Source: Doris montereyensis
Taxonomy: Eukaryota > Mollusca > Gastropoda > Nudibranchia > Dorididae
Assembly: GCA_037039925.1 (NCBI GenBank)
Contig: JAXRKP010000931.1
Location: 53,501-117,500, forward strand
Direction of reading: 5' to 3'
Length of the DNA: 64,000 nucleotides
Below are positions 33,240 to 49,058 of the stretch, in pieces. The first letter of the stretch is position 1; each line of letters opens with the position of its first letter. The notes below the pieces were generated by a model. It did no database searches and was not told the DNA's origin. It saw nothing but the letters and a program-made list of their open reading frames with translations. The position numbers and the translations under genes are program-made.

Positions 33240-33655
33240 TCGAATGGCCTCTACTTTCGTCTTTTGGCGAAAATGGGTCATTTACTTGAGCCACGCAACT
33301 CTGGTGGACGGGGAATTTAACATCGATAGAAGCCAATGGTGGTGAACAACGTTTGAGATTATTGTTGTGCTTAAGGAAACATCAAGAGATATCATTTGTG
33401 GCAACATTAAACTTAAGTTTTAGGGCTAAAGATAAATTTAGATTTTTTTTTAAAAGGAGACGCGCGCAGGTCTTCTCAAACCACGCCTCTCGTTGTCTAA
33501 AGAAGATACGCAGGTAAAGGTCATAACAAATATGGGCTGTGTAGACTAATATGGAAAATGTTGCTTGAATGCACTGATGAAAGTGTAGGGCATGCCCCCT
33601 GGCAAATATGGTTCGCTTCTACTAATATGGAAAATGAGACCCTTCCCAACTAATT
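33240..33655. other. Region upstream of the PSAT promoter
   Basis: It contains a short plus-strand open frame, 33244-33345 (33 codons, MASTFVFWRKWVIYLSHATL start), directly divergent from PSAT, and AT-rich DNA after 33350. I cannot support a gene. Confidence 0.35.
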
Positions 33656-35130
<1,475 letters not shown>

Positions 35131-35569
35131 CAGAGACAGGGACAATGACTAGGACAGAGATAGAGACAGGACAGACAGATGAAGAGCTAGAAAAAAACCC
35201 CACACAAACAAAGACATACAGAAACAGATGAGAAAGACATACAAAGGAAAAATAGACAGAAATGCAGACAGTTAGACCGCGACTAGGTACATGTTGTTAT
35301 GAAGAAGTGTCATCAAAAATGAAAATTGTGAACGGAATGGAATGGAAATGTTGAAACTTTCGTACTTTTCTCTATCTATCTGTTTTAGCCAACGCTGCAA
35401 AGCCGTCCATCAAGTAGGTCACATTGTCAAAAGTAGGTCATGAAGACCGTGGAAAAATACGCCAGTGGCAGTAAGATCTATTTGTTCATAGCCTTCGATC
35501 AATAACCGGCTATGCCCTCTATGGGCTGTCAACCGCTTTCAGTGGTATCACATCCACTTTCACTAGTAC
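35131..35569. other. No gene seen
   Basis: A-rich, then ordinary DNA between two microsatellites. Nothing was recognised. Confidence 0.4.
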
Positions 35570-36332
<763 letters not shown>

Positions 36333-36358
36333 ATATGTACTAATATTTGATAATGATA

Positions 36359-39300
36359 ATAGTAAGACCGATGTCAGTGTATTGAGACCGATGTCAATGT
36401 ATTAAGACCGATGCCAGTCTATTGAGACCAATGCCATTGTATTTAGATCCGATGTAAGTGTTTTGAAACAGATATCAGTGTATTGAGACAAATGCCAATG
36501 TATTGAGACCGATGTCAGTGTATTGAGAGTGATGTCGGTGTATTGAGACCAATGTCAGTGAATTGGGACCGATGTCACTGTATTGAGACCGATATCAGTG
36601 TGTGGAGACTGATGCCAGCGTATTGCACCGATGCACGTGTATTGAGACTGATGTCAGTATATTGAGACTGATGTCAGTACATTGAAACCGATGCCAGAGC
36701 ATTGAGACCGATGCTAGCGTATTGAGACCGATGTCAGTGTATTGACACCGATGTCAGTGTATTGAGACTGATGCGAGTGTATTGAAACCGATGCCAGTGT
36801 ATTGAGACTGATGCCAGTGTATTGAAAACAGTGTATTGAGACTGATGCCAGTGTATTGAGACTGATGCCAGTGTATTGAGACTGGTACCAATGTATTTAG
36901 GCCGATGCAAGTGTATTGAGACTGATGTCAGTGTATTGAGACTGATGCCAGTGTATCGAGATGATGCCAGTGTATTGAGACCGATGCCAGTGTATTGAGA
37001 CCGATGCCAGTGTATTGAGACTGATGCCAGTGTATTCGATGCCAGTGTACTGAGACTGATACCAGCGTATTGAGACCGATGCCAGCGTATTGAGACTGAT
37101 GTCAGTGTATTGAAATCGATGATAGTGTATTGAGACTGATGCCAGTGTATTGAGACTAATACCAGTGTAATGAGACTGATGTCGGTGTATTGTTGCGGTG
37201 TATTGAGACCGCTTGCTAGAACATTGAAACAGATGCCAGTGTATTGAGACTGATGCTAGTGTATTGAGATCAGATGTCAGTGTATTGAGACTGATACCAG
37301 TGTATTGAGACTGATGCCATGTGTATTGAGATTGGGATCGTTGATAGTGCAATGAAACAGATGCGAGTGTATTGAGACCGCTGTATTAGAACATTGAAAC
37401 AGATGTCAGTGTATTGAGACCGATACCAGTGTGGGACTGCGACCGATGTCAGTGTATTGAGACCGATGCCATTGTACTGGGACCGATGTCAGTGTTTTTG
37501 AGTCCGATGCTAGTGTATTGAAACCGATGCCAGTGTATTGCAACTGATGTCAGTGTGTTGAGACTAAGATGCCAGTGTATTGAGACCGATGCCAATGAAT
37601 TGAGATTGATATCAATTTATTGAGACCGATGTCTATAGAGACTGATGCCAATGCCAGTGTATTGAAACCGATGCCAGTGTATTGAGACTGATGCCAGTGT
37701 ATTGAGACTGATGAGACCAGTGTATTGTCAGTGTATTGAGACTGGTGTCGGTGTATTGGGACCGAGTGTAAACCAATGCCCATGCTATTGAGACTGATGC
37801 CAGTGTATTGAGACTGATGCCAGTGTATTGAAACCGATGCCAGTGATACTGATGCCAGTTAAGATTGAAGACTGATGCCAGTGTATTCAAACCGATGCCA
37901 GTGTATTGAGACCGATGCCAGTGTATTGGGATGATGCCAGTGTATTAAGATTGAGACTGATGCCAGTGTATTGAGACCGATGTCAGTATTATTGACACCG
38001 ATGCCAGTGTATTGAGACTGATGCCAATGTATTGAGATGTCTGATGACAGTGTATTGAAACCGATGCCAGTGAATTGAGACTGATGAGCCAGTGTATTGA
38101 GACTGATGCCAGTGTATTGAAACCGAAGACCGAGACCGAGTCTATTGAGACTGATGCCAGCTACTACTACTATGCTACTACTATTGAGACTACTACTACT
38201 ACTACTGACTACTGATGTCAGTGTATTGAGACCGATGCCAGTGTATTGAGACTGATGCCAGTGTATTGAGACCGATACCAGTGCCAGTGTATTGAGACCG
38301 ATGCCAGTGTATTGAGATGCCGATGCTGATGCCAGTGTATTGAGACTGATGATGAGCCAGTATTGTAGTGAGACAGTGTATTGAGATCGATGCCAATACT
38401 GATGATGCCAGTGTATTGAGACTGATGTCAGTGTATTGAGACCGATATCAGTGTATTGAGACCGATATCAGTGTATTGAGATCGATATCAGTGTATTGAG
38501 ACTGACATCAGTGTATTGATTGAACCGATGCCAGTGTATTTGAGATCGATGCCAGTGTATTGAGACCGATGCCAGTGTATTTGATACCAGTGTATTGAGA
38601 CCGATGCCAGTGTATTGAGACCGATGCCAGTGTATTGAGACTGACGATGCCAGTGTATTGAGACCGATGCCCAGTGTATTGCCAGTGTATTGAGACTGAG
38701 CCGATTGAGACCGATATGTATTGAGACCGATGTGTATTGATATCGATGCCAGTGTATTGGGCCGATGCCGATGCCAGTGTATTGAGACTGATGATATTCT
38801 TTTTGTGTATTGAAACCGATGCCAGTGTATTTAGATGCCTGATATCAGTATTGTATTGAGTCCGATATCAGGGTATTTAGACTGATATCAGTGAGACTGA
38901 TATGATTTCAGTGTATTGAGACTGATATCAGTATATTGAAACCTATATCAATGTATTGAGACCGATATCAGTGTATTGAGACCGATATCAGTGTATTAAG
39001 ACCGATTTCAGTGTATTGAGACCGATATCGGTGTATTGAGACCGATGCCACCATGACTGATGCCAGTGTATTGAGACTGATAATGCCATGCCAGTGTTTG
39101 AGACTGATGTATTGAGACGATGATTGAGACCGATGTCAGTGTATTGAGACTGATGATCAAGTGTATGAGACAGATGAGACTGATGCCAGTGTATTGAGAG
39201 ACTGATGCCAGTGTATTGAGATCAGCTTTTCAGCCGAGTGTATTGAGACCGATGTCAGTGTATTGAGACTGAAACCGATGTCAGTGTATTGAGCCCGATA

Positions 39301-42300
39301 TCGATTGAGATGCCAATGTATTGAGATTGATGCCAGTGTATTGAGACCGATGCCAGTTTATTGAAATATTGATGCCACTGATTGAGCCAGTGAGTGATTT
39401 CAGTGTATTGAGAGATACTAATTGAGACTGACAGTGTATTGAAACCGATGTATTGAGACTGATGCCAGTGTATTGAGATCGATTCAGAGCGATGACGGAT
39501 TTCAGTGTATTGAACCGACCGATTGAGCCAGTGGTATTGAGACCGATATCAGTGTATTGAAAATTTATTGAGACTGAACCAGTGTATTGAGATGCCAGTG
39601 TATTGAGACCGATACCAGTGTATTGAGAACGATGCCAATGTATTGAGATCCGTATCAGTGAAGCCAGTGTATTGAGACCGATGCCAGTTTATTGAAATCA
39701 GTGTATTTAGACTGATACCAGTGTATTGAGACAGTGATGATATTGAGACCGATGTCAGTGTATTGAGACTGATATCAGTGTATTGAGACCGATATCAGTG
39801 TATTGAGAGATTGATTGAGACGAGATCAGTGTATTGAGACTGATTGAGACCGATATCAGTATTGAGTAATGTATTGAGATCGATGCCAGTGTATTGAGAC
39901 CGATCTTCATTGTTTTGAGACTGATGCCAGTGTATTGAGACGATGTCAGTGAATGCCTGTGATATCGATATTAAGACCGATGCCAGTGTATTGAGATCGA
40001 TATCAGTGTATTGAAACTGATGTCGATTGAGGATGTCAGTGTATTGAGAGACCGTGTTGAGATGAGACCGAGTGTATTGAGACTGATCTATGCTATTCAG
40101 TGTATTGAGACCGATGTCAGTGTATTGAGTGATTCAGTGTATTGAAACCGATGTCAGTGTATTGAGAGATGTCAGTGTATTGAGACTGATATGGAGACCG
40201 ATGCCAGTGTATTGAGACTGATGCCAGTGTATTGAGACCGATGCCAGTGTATTGAGACTGATGTCAGTGTATTGAGACAGTGTATGATATTCAGTGTATA
40301 TCAGTGAATTGAGATCGATCAGTGTATTGAGATCCGTGAGACGGATCAGTGTATTGAGACAGTGATTATCAGTGTATCGAGATCGATATCAGTGTATTGA
40401 GACCGACCGATATTGAGACTGAGTATATTGAGATGTCAGTGTATTGAGATGAGACCGATCAGTGTATTGAGACTATATTCAGTATTGTCGATGCCAGTGG
40501 ATTGACGAAACTGATATCAGTGTATTGAGATTCGTCAGTGTATTGAGATCGATGCCAGTGTATTGAGATCGCTATCAGTGTATTGAGACCGATATCCAGT
40601 GTATTGAGACTGATATCAGTGTATTGACATCGATATCAGTGCATTGAGACTGATATCAGTGTATTGAGATCGATATCAGTGTATTGAGATCAGTATTGAG
40701 ACTGATATCAGTCTATTGAGTATTGATTGAGACTAGTGATTGAGATCAGTGTATTGAGATCGCCAGTGATTGAGACCGATATCGATGTCAGTATTGTATT
40801 GTATTGAGTCGAGTGTATTGAGATCGATATCAGTGTATTTGATATCAGTATATTGAGATGATATCAGTGTATTGAGATCGATGTCAGTGTATTGAGATCG
40901 ATATCGAGTGTATTGAATCGATCAGTGTATTGAGACCGATATCAGTGTATTGAGTATTGATATCGATATCAGTGTAATGAGATCGATGTCAGTGTATTGA
41001 GATCGATATCAGTGTATTGAGATCGATATCAGTGTATTGAAACCGATGCCAGTGTATTGAGATTGATGCCAGTGTATTGAGACTGATGCCAGCGTATTGA
41101 GACTGATGCCAGAGTATTGAGACCGATGCCAGTGTATTGAGACTGATGCTATTATTTTGAGACTGATGCCAGTGTATTGCAACTGATGTCAGTGTATTGA
41201 GACTGGTGTCAGTGTATTGAGACTGATGTCAGTGTATTGAGACCGATGCCAGTGTATTGAGACTGATGTCAGTGTATTGAGACAGATGCCAGTGTATTAA
41301 GACCAATGCCAGTGTATGGAGACCGATGCCAGTGTATTGAGACTGATGTAAGTGTATTGAGACCGATGCCAGTGTATTGAGACTGATGTCAGTGTATTGA
41401 GACCGATTGCAGTGTATCGAGACTGATGTCAGTGTATTGAGACTGATGCAAGTGTAGTGAGACTAATATCAGTGAATTGAGACCGATGTCAGTGTATTGC
41501 GACCGATGCATGTGTACTGAGACGGATCTCAGTGTATTGAGACCGATCTCAGTGTATTCAGACCGATGCCAGTTAATTGAAACCGACGTCAGTGTATTAA
41601 GAACGATGCCAGTGTATTGAAACCGATGCCAGTGTTTTGATACTGATGTCAGTGTATTGAGATCGATGTCAGTGTATTGAGACTGATGTCAGTGTTTTGA
41701 GACTGATGTCAGTGTATTGAGACTGATGTCAGGGTATTGAGATCGACCCCAGTGGATTGAGACCGATGCCAGTGTTTTGAGACTGATGTCAGTGTATTGA
41801 GACCGATGTCGGTGTATTGAGAGTGATGTCAGTCTATTGAGATCGATGCCAGTGTATTGAGACCGATGCCAGTGTTTTGAGACTGTTGTCAGTGTATTGA
41901 GATCGATGCCAGTGTATTGACTGATGTCAGTGTATGACACCGATGCCAGTGTATTGAGATTGATGTCAGTGTATTGAGATCGATGCCAGTGTATTGAGAT
42001 CGATACCAGTGTATTGAGATCGATGCCAGTATATTGAGACCGATGTCAGTGTATTGAGACCGATGCCAGTGTATTGAGATCGATGCCAGTGTATTGAGAT
42101 CGATGTCAGTGTATTGAATTCGATGGCAGTGTATTGACATCGATGCCGGTGTATTGAAATCGATGCCAGTGTATTGATATCGATATCAGGGGATTGAGAT
42201 TGATGCCAGTGTATTGAGATCGATGCCAGTGTATTGAGACTGATGCCAGTGTATTGAGACCGATGCCAGTGTATTGCTATCGATGCCAGTGTATTGAGAT

Positions 42301-42845
42301 CGATGTCAGTGTATTGAGACCGATGTCAGTGTATTGAGACCGATGCCAGTGTATTGAGATCGATGCCAGTGTATTGAGATCAATGTCAGTGTATTGAGAC
42401 CGATGTCAGTGTATTGAGACCGATGGCAGTGTATTGAGAATGATGCCAGTGTATTGAGACCCATATAAGTGTATTCTGACTGATGCCAGTGCACTGATAT
42501 CGATCTCAGTGTATTGAGGTCGATTTAAGTGTATTGAGATTTATGCCAGTGTATTGAGATCGATGCCAGTGTATTGAGATCAATGTCAGTGTATTGAGAC
42601 CGATGTCAGTGTATTGAGACCGATATCAGTGTATTGAGATCGATGTCAGTGTATTGAGACCGATATCAGTGCATTGAGATCAATGTCAGTGTATTGAGAC
42701 CGATGTCAGTGTATTGAGACCGATGGCAGTGTATTTAGAATGATGCCAGTGTATTGAGACCGATGACAATGTATTCAGACCGATGCCAGTGCACTGAGAC
42801 CGATCTCAGTGTATTGAGACCAATGTTAATACTGTGAGGTCAATG
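36359..42845. repeat. 20-bp minisatellite, about 6.5 kb
   Basis: The unit is GACCGATGCCAGTGTATTGA, about 300 copies. Variation is concentrated at positions 3-4 (CC, CT, TC) and 8-10 (GCC, GTC, ATC). From 41041 the units keep 20-bp phase almost without slip to about 41920 and again to 42840. From about 37330 to 41040 many units are truncated or fused. GATATC types dominate 38430-41040, GATGCC/GATGTC types both ends. It has no coding capacity worth calling. Confidence 0.98.
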
Positions 42846-43490
42846 TGTATGATCACAGACCGGTCTGTATGATTAATGATGAGTGTCAGTTATACTATAG
42901 GGCTTATAGACTTATTGAGAGAGACCAATGTAACTCTATGTGTATTGAGACCACTGCACTGCCAGATTAACCATTAGCTAAAAAAAAAAGTATGTGTCTT
43001 AGGGCAAGCAAAAAATCCAGGCCACAAAAAAGCCTATATAAAAAGAAATGATAACTGTCAGGTGATGAAAAAATGATTTCATATATTTCTATGTAAATTA
43101 AAGGGCATCATTCCATATTTACGCGTTTATCATTGAAGGCTTCAGAGTATGTGTTGCATGGTAACGGGTTGGTATGACATTTCATCAATTTACACATGTG
43201 TGGTTTTATATTCATTCTTTGTGGTGAAGAATATTTTAAGTAGTTTCATAATAAAAAAAAATTAAAATCTCACTGATTTCGCAATTGGTATTATATTAAT
43301 ATGTTGTTTACGCCTTTATAAACATGCCTAGATACAAAAAAATATAAAAAAAACAACACAAAAAACATCAATCCAAAAACGTGCAAACCCGCCAAAAACC
43401 AACTTCAAAACTTTGACTATTATCAGGAACAGCTGGCACGTGACCGTCGTAGTGGCAACACAATAATTCCAACCAGAAAGACGGCAATTA
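42846..43490. other. No gene seen; spacer between two arrays
   Basis: The first 110 bp contains decayed 20-bp units (TATTGAGAGAGACCAATG at 42914). The rest is AT-rich plain DNA. Confidence 0.5.
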
Positions 43491-44600
43491 CTCAACGTTA
43501 AAAGCATGTCAGTCATGGATGTCTGGCAGGGATGTCGGACTAGAAAGTCAACTAGTACTCAACGTTAACAACATGTCAGTGATGGGTGTCTGGCAGGGAT
43601 GTCGGACTAGAAAGTCAGCTAGTACTCAATGTTAACAGCATGTCAGTGATGGATGTCTGGCAGGGATGTCGGACTAGAAAGTCAAGTAGTACTCAACGTT
43701 AACAAGGAGGTCTGGCAGGGATGTCGGACTAGAAAGTCAGCTAGTATTCAACGTTAACAACATGTCAGTGATGGATGTCTGGCAGGGATGTTGGACTAGA
43801 AAGTCAACTAGTATTCAACGTTAACAACATGTCAGGGATGGATGTCTGGCAGGGATGTTGGACTAGAAAGTCGGCTAGTACTCAATGTTAACGGCATGTC
43901 AATGATGGATGTCTGGCAGGGATGTTGCACTAGAAAGTCGGCTAGTACTCAACGTTAACAGCATGTCAGTGATGGATGTCTGGCAGGGATGTTGGACTAG
44001 AAAGTCAACTAGTATTCAACGTTAACAGCATGTCAGTGATGGATGTCTGGCAGGGATGTTGGACTAGAAAGTCAACTAGTATTCAACGTTAACAGCATGT
44101 CAGTGATGGATGTCTGGCAGGGATGTTGGACTAGAAAGTCGGCTAGTATTCAACGTTAACAGCATGTCAATGACGGATGTCTAGCAGGGATGTTGCACTA
44201 GAAAGTCGGCTAGTACTCAATGTTAACAGCATGTCAATGATGGATGTCTAGCAGGGATGTTGCACTAGAAAGTCGGCTAGTACTCAACGTTAACAGCATG
44301 TCAGTGATGGAGGTCTGGTAGGGATGTTGGACTAGAAAGTCAACTAGTACTCAATGTTAACAGCATGTCAATGACGGATGTCTGGCAGGGATGTTGGACT
44401 AGAAAGTCAACTAGTACTCAACGTTAACAGCATGTCAGTGATGGATGTCTGGCAGGGATGTTGGACTAGAAAGTCAACTAGTACTCAACGTTAACAGCAC
44501 GTCAGTGATGGATGTCTGGCAGGGATGTTGGACTAGAAAGTCAACTAGTACTCAATGTTAACAGCATGTCAATGATGGAGGTGCGGCAGGGATGTCGGAT
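43491..44600. repeat. 67-bp tandem repeat, about 16 copies
   Basis: The unit contains CATGTCAGTGATGGATGTCT, GGCAGGGATGTTGGACTAGA and AAGTCAACTAGTACTCAACG TTAACAG. Copies are 90 percent or more alike; one near 43700 lacks about 17 bp. Alternating variants (GTCAACTAG/GTCGGCTAG) suggest unequal exchange of multi-unit blocks. Confidence 0.95.
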
Positions 44601-44782
44601 CAGCATACACATTTTGCGTCATCATCGATCAACTGAAGAGTACACTACAAACAAGTGTTGAGACATATTCCATGGTCCTGCAGAGATTTGGTGTTTTGAC
44701 TGATGAACATATCGATGTACATATATGTTTTGATACCAATGTCACTACAACATGCAATGGGTTTCGTGGAAATGTTGTTCGA

Positions 44783-45395
44783 TTACAATAACAACAACAA
44801 TAACAAACGCAACAGCAATAACAAAAAAACACAATAACAATAACAACAAACACAACAACAATAACAACAAACACAACAACAATAACAACAAACACAACAA
44901 CAATAACAACAAACACAAAAACAACAGCAACAAACACAACAACAATAACAACAAACACAAAAACAATAACAACAAACACAAAAACAATAACAACAACAAT
45001 AACAAAAACAACAAACACAACAACAGCAACAGCAATAATTACAAGAACAAAAACACCAGCAAATCAACAACAAATATAACAAACACAACAACAACAGCAA
45101 TAAGAACAATAACAACAACAACAAGAGCAACAAAAACAACAACACAGCATGACAACACAACAATAACAACAACAAAAACAACAACAAAAAAACAACAACA
45201 ACAAAAAAACAAAAACACAACAAAAACAACAACAATTACAATAACAAAAACAACAACAACAACAACAACAATTACAATAACAAAAACAACAACAAAACAA
45301 CAACAAAAACACAACAAAAACAACAACAATTACAATAAGAAAAACAACAAAAACAACAACAGTAACAACAACAACAATAAAACCAACAACAAAGG
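44783..45395. repeat. CAA/AAT-rich compound array
   Basis: Repeats of AACAACAAT, AACAACAAACAC and related words. Early copies form an 18-21 bp higher order (ACACAACAACAATAACAACA). It yields Asn/Thr/Lys-rich open frames that are not genes. Confidence 0.93.
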
Positions 45396-45469
45396 TAATA
45401 TTGTATCACCTTTTGCGATTTCGTTGCGCAATGTAACGTTTTTCTTCAGCATGTCCCCCCCCCTCCTTT

Positions 45470-45470
<1 letters not shown>

Positions 45471-45511
<41 letters not shown>

Positions 45512-45532
45512 ACATACATACATACACACACA
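45471..45532. repeat. (CA)n microsatellite
   Basis: A CA tract with a few ATACA variants. Confidence 0.95.
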
Positions 45533-45539
45533 GAGACGA

Positions 45540-46235
45540 AATTTCATAAATGGAACTATTGTGACTTGAGACAAGCAATTTGGCAAATGTGAAATGTAAT
45601 CGTTATTAGAGAAGCGTTTGTTGGGATTGAATGTGCTTGAGTTTGAACGCTATTAAATTTATTTGCCTTGGTTTGTAGCACGTGAAATGCAGTTGTATGA
45701 CTGAACCGCCCATGCAACTGCTAACAGTGTACAGCTCAAAGTACTTTCTGTGAGGGGCGACAACCATGGAAAAAACCTCGATCCCTCTTTGATATAATAC
45801 GATAGCTTACCATAGTTGACCCGGAGATCGTAACAATCTCATCTCTACCATTGGTTTGATCTCAGCTGTTGTGGCTGGCATTTTCTAGATGCGTCAGGCC
45901 TCACGTCTCCAGTCAGTGTGTTAAGCTGCTATTTCGAATACACATGTAATGAACAAGTTTAGAATTCCCTGGTCACCGAGTCTCTGGTATAGCTGCGACT
46001 GAAATTTTAATTATGTGTATAATAATTGTATTCGGTGTCAACCTGCCTTCAAGGCTAGCAAACACGAGAAGAAAGGTATTGTTTAAATCATTATTCAAAA
46101 TTAATTCGTATGATAAGGTATCACACAGTCACATACACACACACACACACATACAAATTGAAATTCATTCAAACACAGATACTGATCTGACATCACTTGT
46201 AAGGCCCTTCTCTTTGCACCTCCATCTCTTTACAC
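45540..46235. other. No gene seen
   Basis: Ordinary AT-rich DNA with a short CA run at 46131-46151. Confidence 0.45.
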
Positions 46236-46725
46236 CTGCTTTGTAGGAACCATGTCTTTACACCTGCTTTATAGGGTCCATACCATGTCTTTGCACCTGC
46301 TTTGTAGGATACCATGTCTTTATAGGTCCATACCATGTCTTTACACCTGCTTTTAGGTCCATACCATGTCTTTACACTTGCTTTATAGGGTCCATACCAT
46401 GTCTTTACACCTGCTTTATAGGGTCCATACCATGTCTTTACACTTGCTTTATAGGGTCCATACCATGTCTTTACACTGCTTTGTAGGAACCATGTCTTTA
46501 TAGGGTCCATACCATGTCTTTTTACACTTGCTTGCTTTATAGGGTCCATACCATGTCTTTACACCTGCTTTATAGGGTCCATACCATGTCGTTACACCTG
46601 CTTTGTAGGGTCCATACCATGTCTTTACACTTGCTTTATAGGGTCCATACCATGTCTTTACACTTGCTTTATAGGGTCCATACCATGTCTTTACACTTGC
46701 TTTATAGGGACCATCTCTTGAAGTC
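46236..46725. repeat. 33-bp tandem repeat, about 15 copies
   Basis: The unit is CATGTCTTTACACCTGCTTT followed by ATAGGGTCCATAC. Several units carry deletions (for example near 46300-46340 and 46475-46500), so the frame changes along it. Confidence 0.94.
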
Positions 46726-46779
46726 TGATTTGTAAAGACTATTCTGTTTCCTTCCATGAAAGTTAAATGTCTTTATTTT

Positions 46780-49010
46780 AATGCCTTTTACATCTTCTTC
46801 CCACTTTCTTCGAGGTCTGCCTTTTTGCTCTTTTACCTTGAGGTTTACCATTGTATACTGATTTAGCTATTCTATTCTCATTCATTCTGTTAATATGCCC
46901 AAACCATATTAATTGATTCATTTCTATCTTAGTTTTTATGCTATCTGCTTTGGTTTGATCTCTTATTGTTGCGTTTCTGATTTTGTCTCTTTTAATTTTC
47001 CCTACTACTGTTCTTAGGTATTTCACTTCAGCTGGCTGCTCTCTACTGTATTCCTTACTGTCTCAAGTCCAGGTTTTACTGCCATAGTGGAGAGTAGGAC
47101 AATAACCTGTGCTGTATACTGCCATTTTGGTTTTTGTTAACAATTTTTGCTTATCTACAAATCACTTTCCTCGTTCTTTATGTATTGTACTTGCCTTTTT
47201 GATTTTCTGGCTGATTTCTTCTCTGAGTTAATCATTACTCCTATGTAATTGTAGCTTTAAACTTGTTCTAAATTCTCCCTCGCCAGATTAAGATTTTGTG
47301 TTTTAGCTTCCTGGATACTAGCATTGTTTTAATTTTTCTTTGCATTTGCTCTCATTCCTTTTTTTAATTTAATTCATTATTCATTATATTGATATTTGAC
47401 TGGAGGTCCCTTTCTGATTTTCCAAACACAACACATCGGCAAATGAAAGCATTGACTTCCATGCTTGCTGACATATTGCATGTAGTAGTTTGTCTCCTTG
47501 GTTTTTAATCATGTCTGGATAAATAAATTGATTTTAGTCCTGGGGCCTTTCCTAATTTCACTTTTCTTATAGCTGTTTGGAGTTTTTCAATTGAGATATC
47601 TACATCTTCAGCTGTCTCATCTGTATTGCTTGTTACTCTTACTAACGGATCTCTACTCCTTGTTTCATGTGTTCTGGAGGGATTATGCAACTGTCGAAAA
47701 TACTTTCTCCATATTTCCATCATTGCGCTGTCTTCGTTCGTTAGTTCTCCTTTGGCGTTTTTAATTTGTCGTATTCGACATGCTTTGGTCTTTCTCATGC
47801 TTTTCATTGCTCCCCAGAACAGCTTTTGACTTCTTTGATACCTTTCTTGAAGTCTTCGTTCAAACTCTTCCCACTGTTTCTGTTTTGCTTTTCTAACTTC
47901 GTCTTTGGCCATAGTTCTTTTACTCACGTAATCTATTTTATCATCTGGTCTCTTTGTTTGCAAGTATTTCTTCCAGACATCCTTATTTTCTCTTGACATT
48001 TTTATTCCCCCATGCTATTCTTTTCCTATGTCCTTTAATTTGTTTCCTACCACAGACCTTTTTAGTACAACTGAGGAGTGTTTTATATTTGCCACTTTTC
48101 TTCTATTGTGCTATTTCAGATCCATCTGCCTTTCACTGATAAATCTTCTTATCCTAGATTGGTATATTTGTTTTACTCGGCTTTATTTAGTTTTTGTATT
48201 TTGAGTTTAGTAGCTTTCTTCTATTTCCTTTTCTGTTTGTTTTCTTCAGTAAGTAATCTCATTTTGACAATGGCAAGGTGATGATCGCTTAATATTTCAG
48301 CTCCTCTGTTTACTTTTGCATCCATTGTAATATAAAAAAGGGAGCATATGACTGACTTTTCACATCTGTCTTCATTTACTATGGGTTATTTGTGGATATC
48401 TTTCTGAGGGAAAAATGTGTTAGTTATTTTTATGTTATTCTTCAGGAAAAATCTAATAGTCTCTCTCCATTTATAGAAGTTGTTGTCTCTCCTACTTTAC
48501 CTATTACTCCTCCTGATTTTTCTACATTGTTGCCTACTCTAGCGTTTAAACCTTCTAAAACCATTAGTTCCTGTTTGAGTTTGAGATTTTCTGCAGATAT
48601 CTTTTTTTCTTTGGTGGCATCTCTGTCTGGTCTATAAGCTACTAATAATTTAATTTTTCGTCCTTTTGGTTTAATATTTACCGCTAATAGCCGTGGGCTT
48701 ATAAATGTACAACGTTCTAGTAGCTTTTCATGCCTTTTATGCATTAGGAGGCCTACTCCTGCTCTAGCTCTATCTGTGACATCTACCCCTGATAAGATTA
48801 AAATATGATTTGGTCCTACATTTTCTATTCCTTGTCCTTCTTTCTTTGTTTCTGTAATGGCAAAAATGTCTACTTTGAATGTTTTCCAATTCTTTAACTA
48901 ATTCTAACTCTTTTCCATTTATTGTCCAAATATTCCATGTTCCAAAAATCACAGTCCGTGGTTTTTTTTTCCAGAGTCGTATTCGAAAGTTCAATCCGGA
49001 TATATCATCA
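46780..49010 (-). mobile_element. RTE-like non-LTR retrotransposon, dead, RT core deleted
   Basis: On the minus strand, in order: an endonuclease start FGTWNIWTINGKELELVKEL (about 48890), an endonuclease middle part with GLNARVGN (about 48510-48550), a linker (SRENKDVWKKY to RKVKLGKAPG, 47540-47999), then SFADVLCLEN-type remains of the YADD region (about 47440), and the C-terminal zone from MKYLRTVVGK (about 47025). The stretch that should hold RT motifs 1-4, about 0.7 kb in the sister copy, is missing between about 47530 and 47460. Many stops and frameshifts. These elements use an APE-type endonuclease and target-primed reverse transcription. Confidence 0.85.
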
Positions 49011-49058
49011 TATTTAATACATTGAATCAGTCTTGTTTTCGATAAGTAGGGGGATTAG

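Noticed and set aside
36897..42494. Many frames with the SQYTGISLNTLAS pattern on the minus strand
   Set aside because: A 20-bp unit gives a 60-bp protein period; frames break wherever the unit slips. No gene-like features.
43491..44600. CRISPR-like regular repeats
   Set aside because: Units are contiguous with no unique spacers, and the window is clearly eukaryotic.
44629..45578. Long Asn/Thr-rich (plus) and Val/Cys/Leu-rich (minus) frames
   Set aside because: They arise from the CAA/AAT compound array; no start context or domain.
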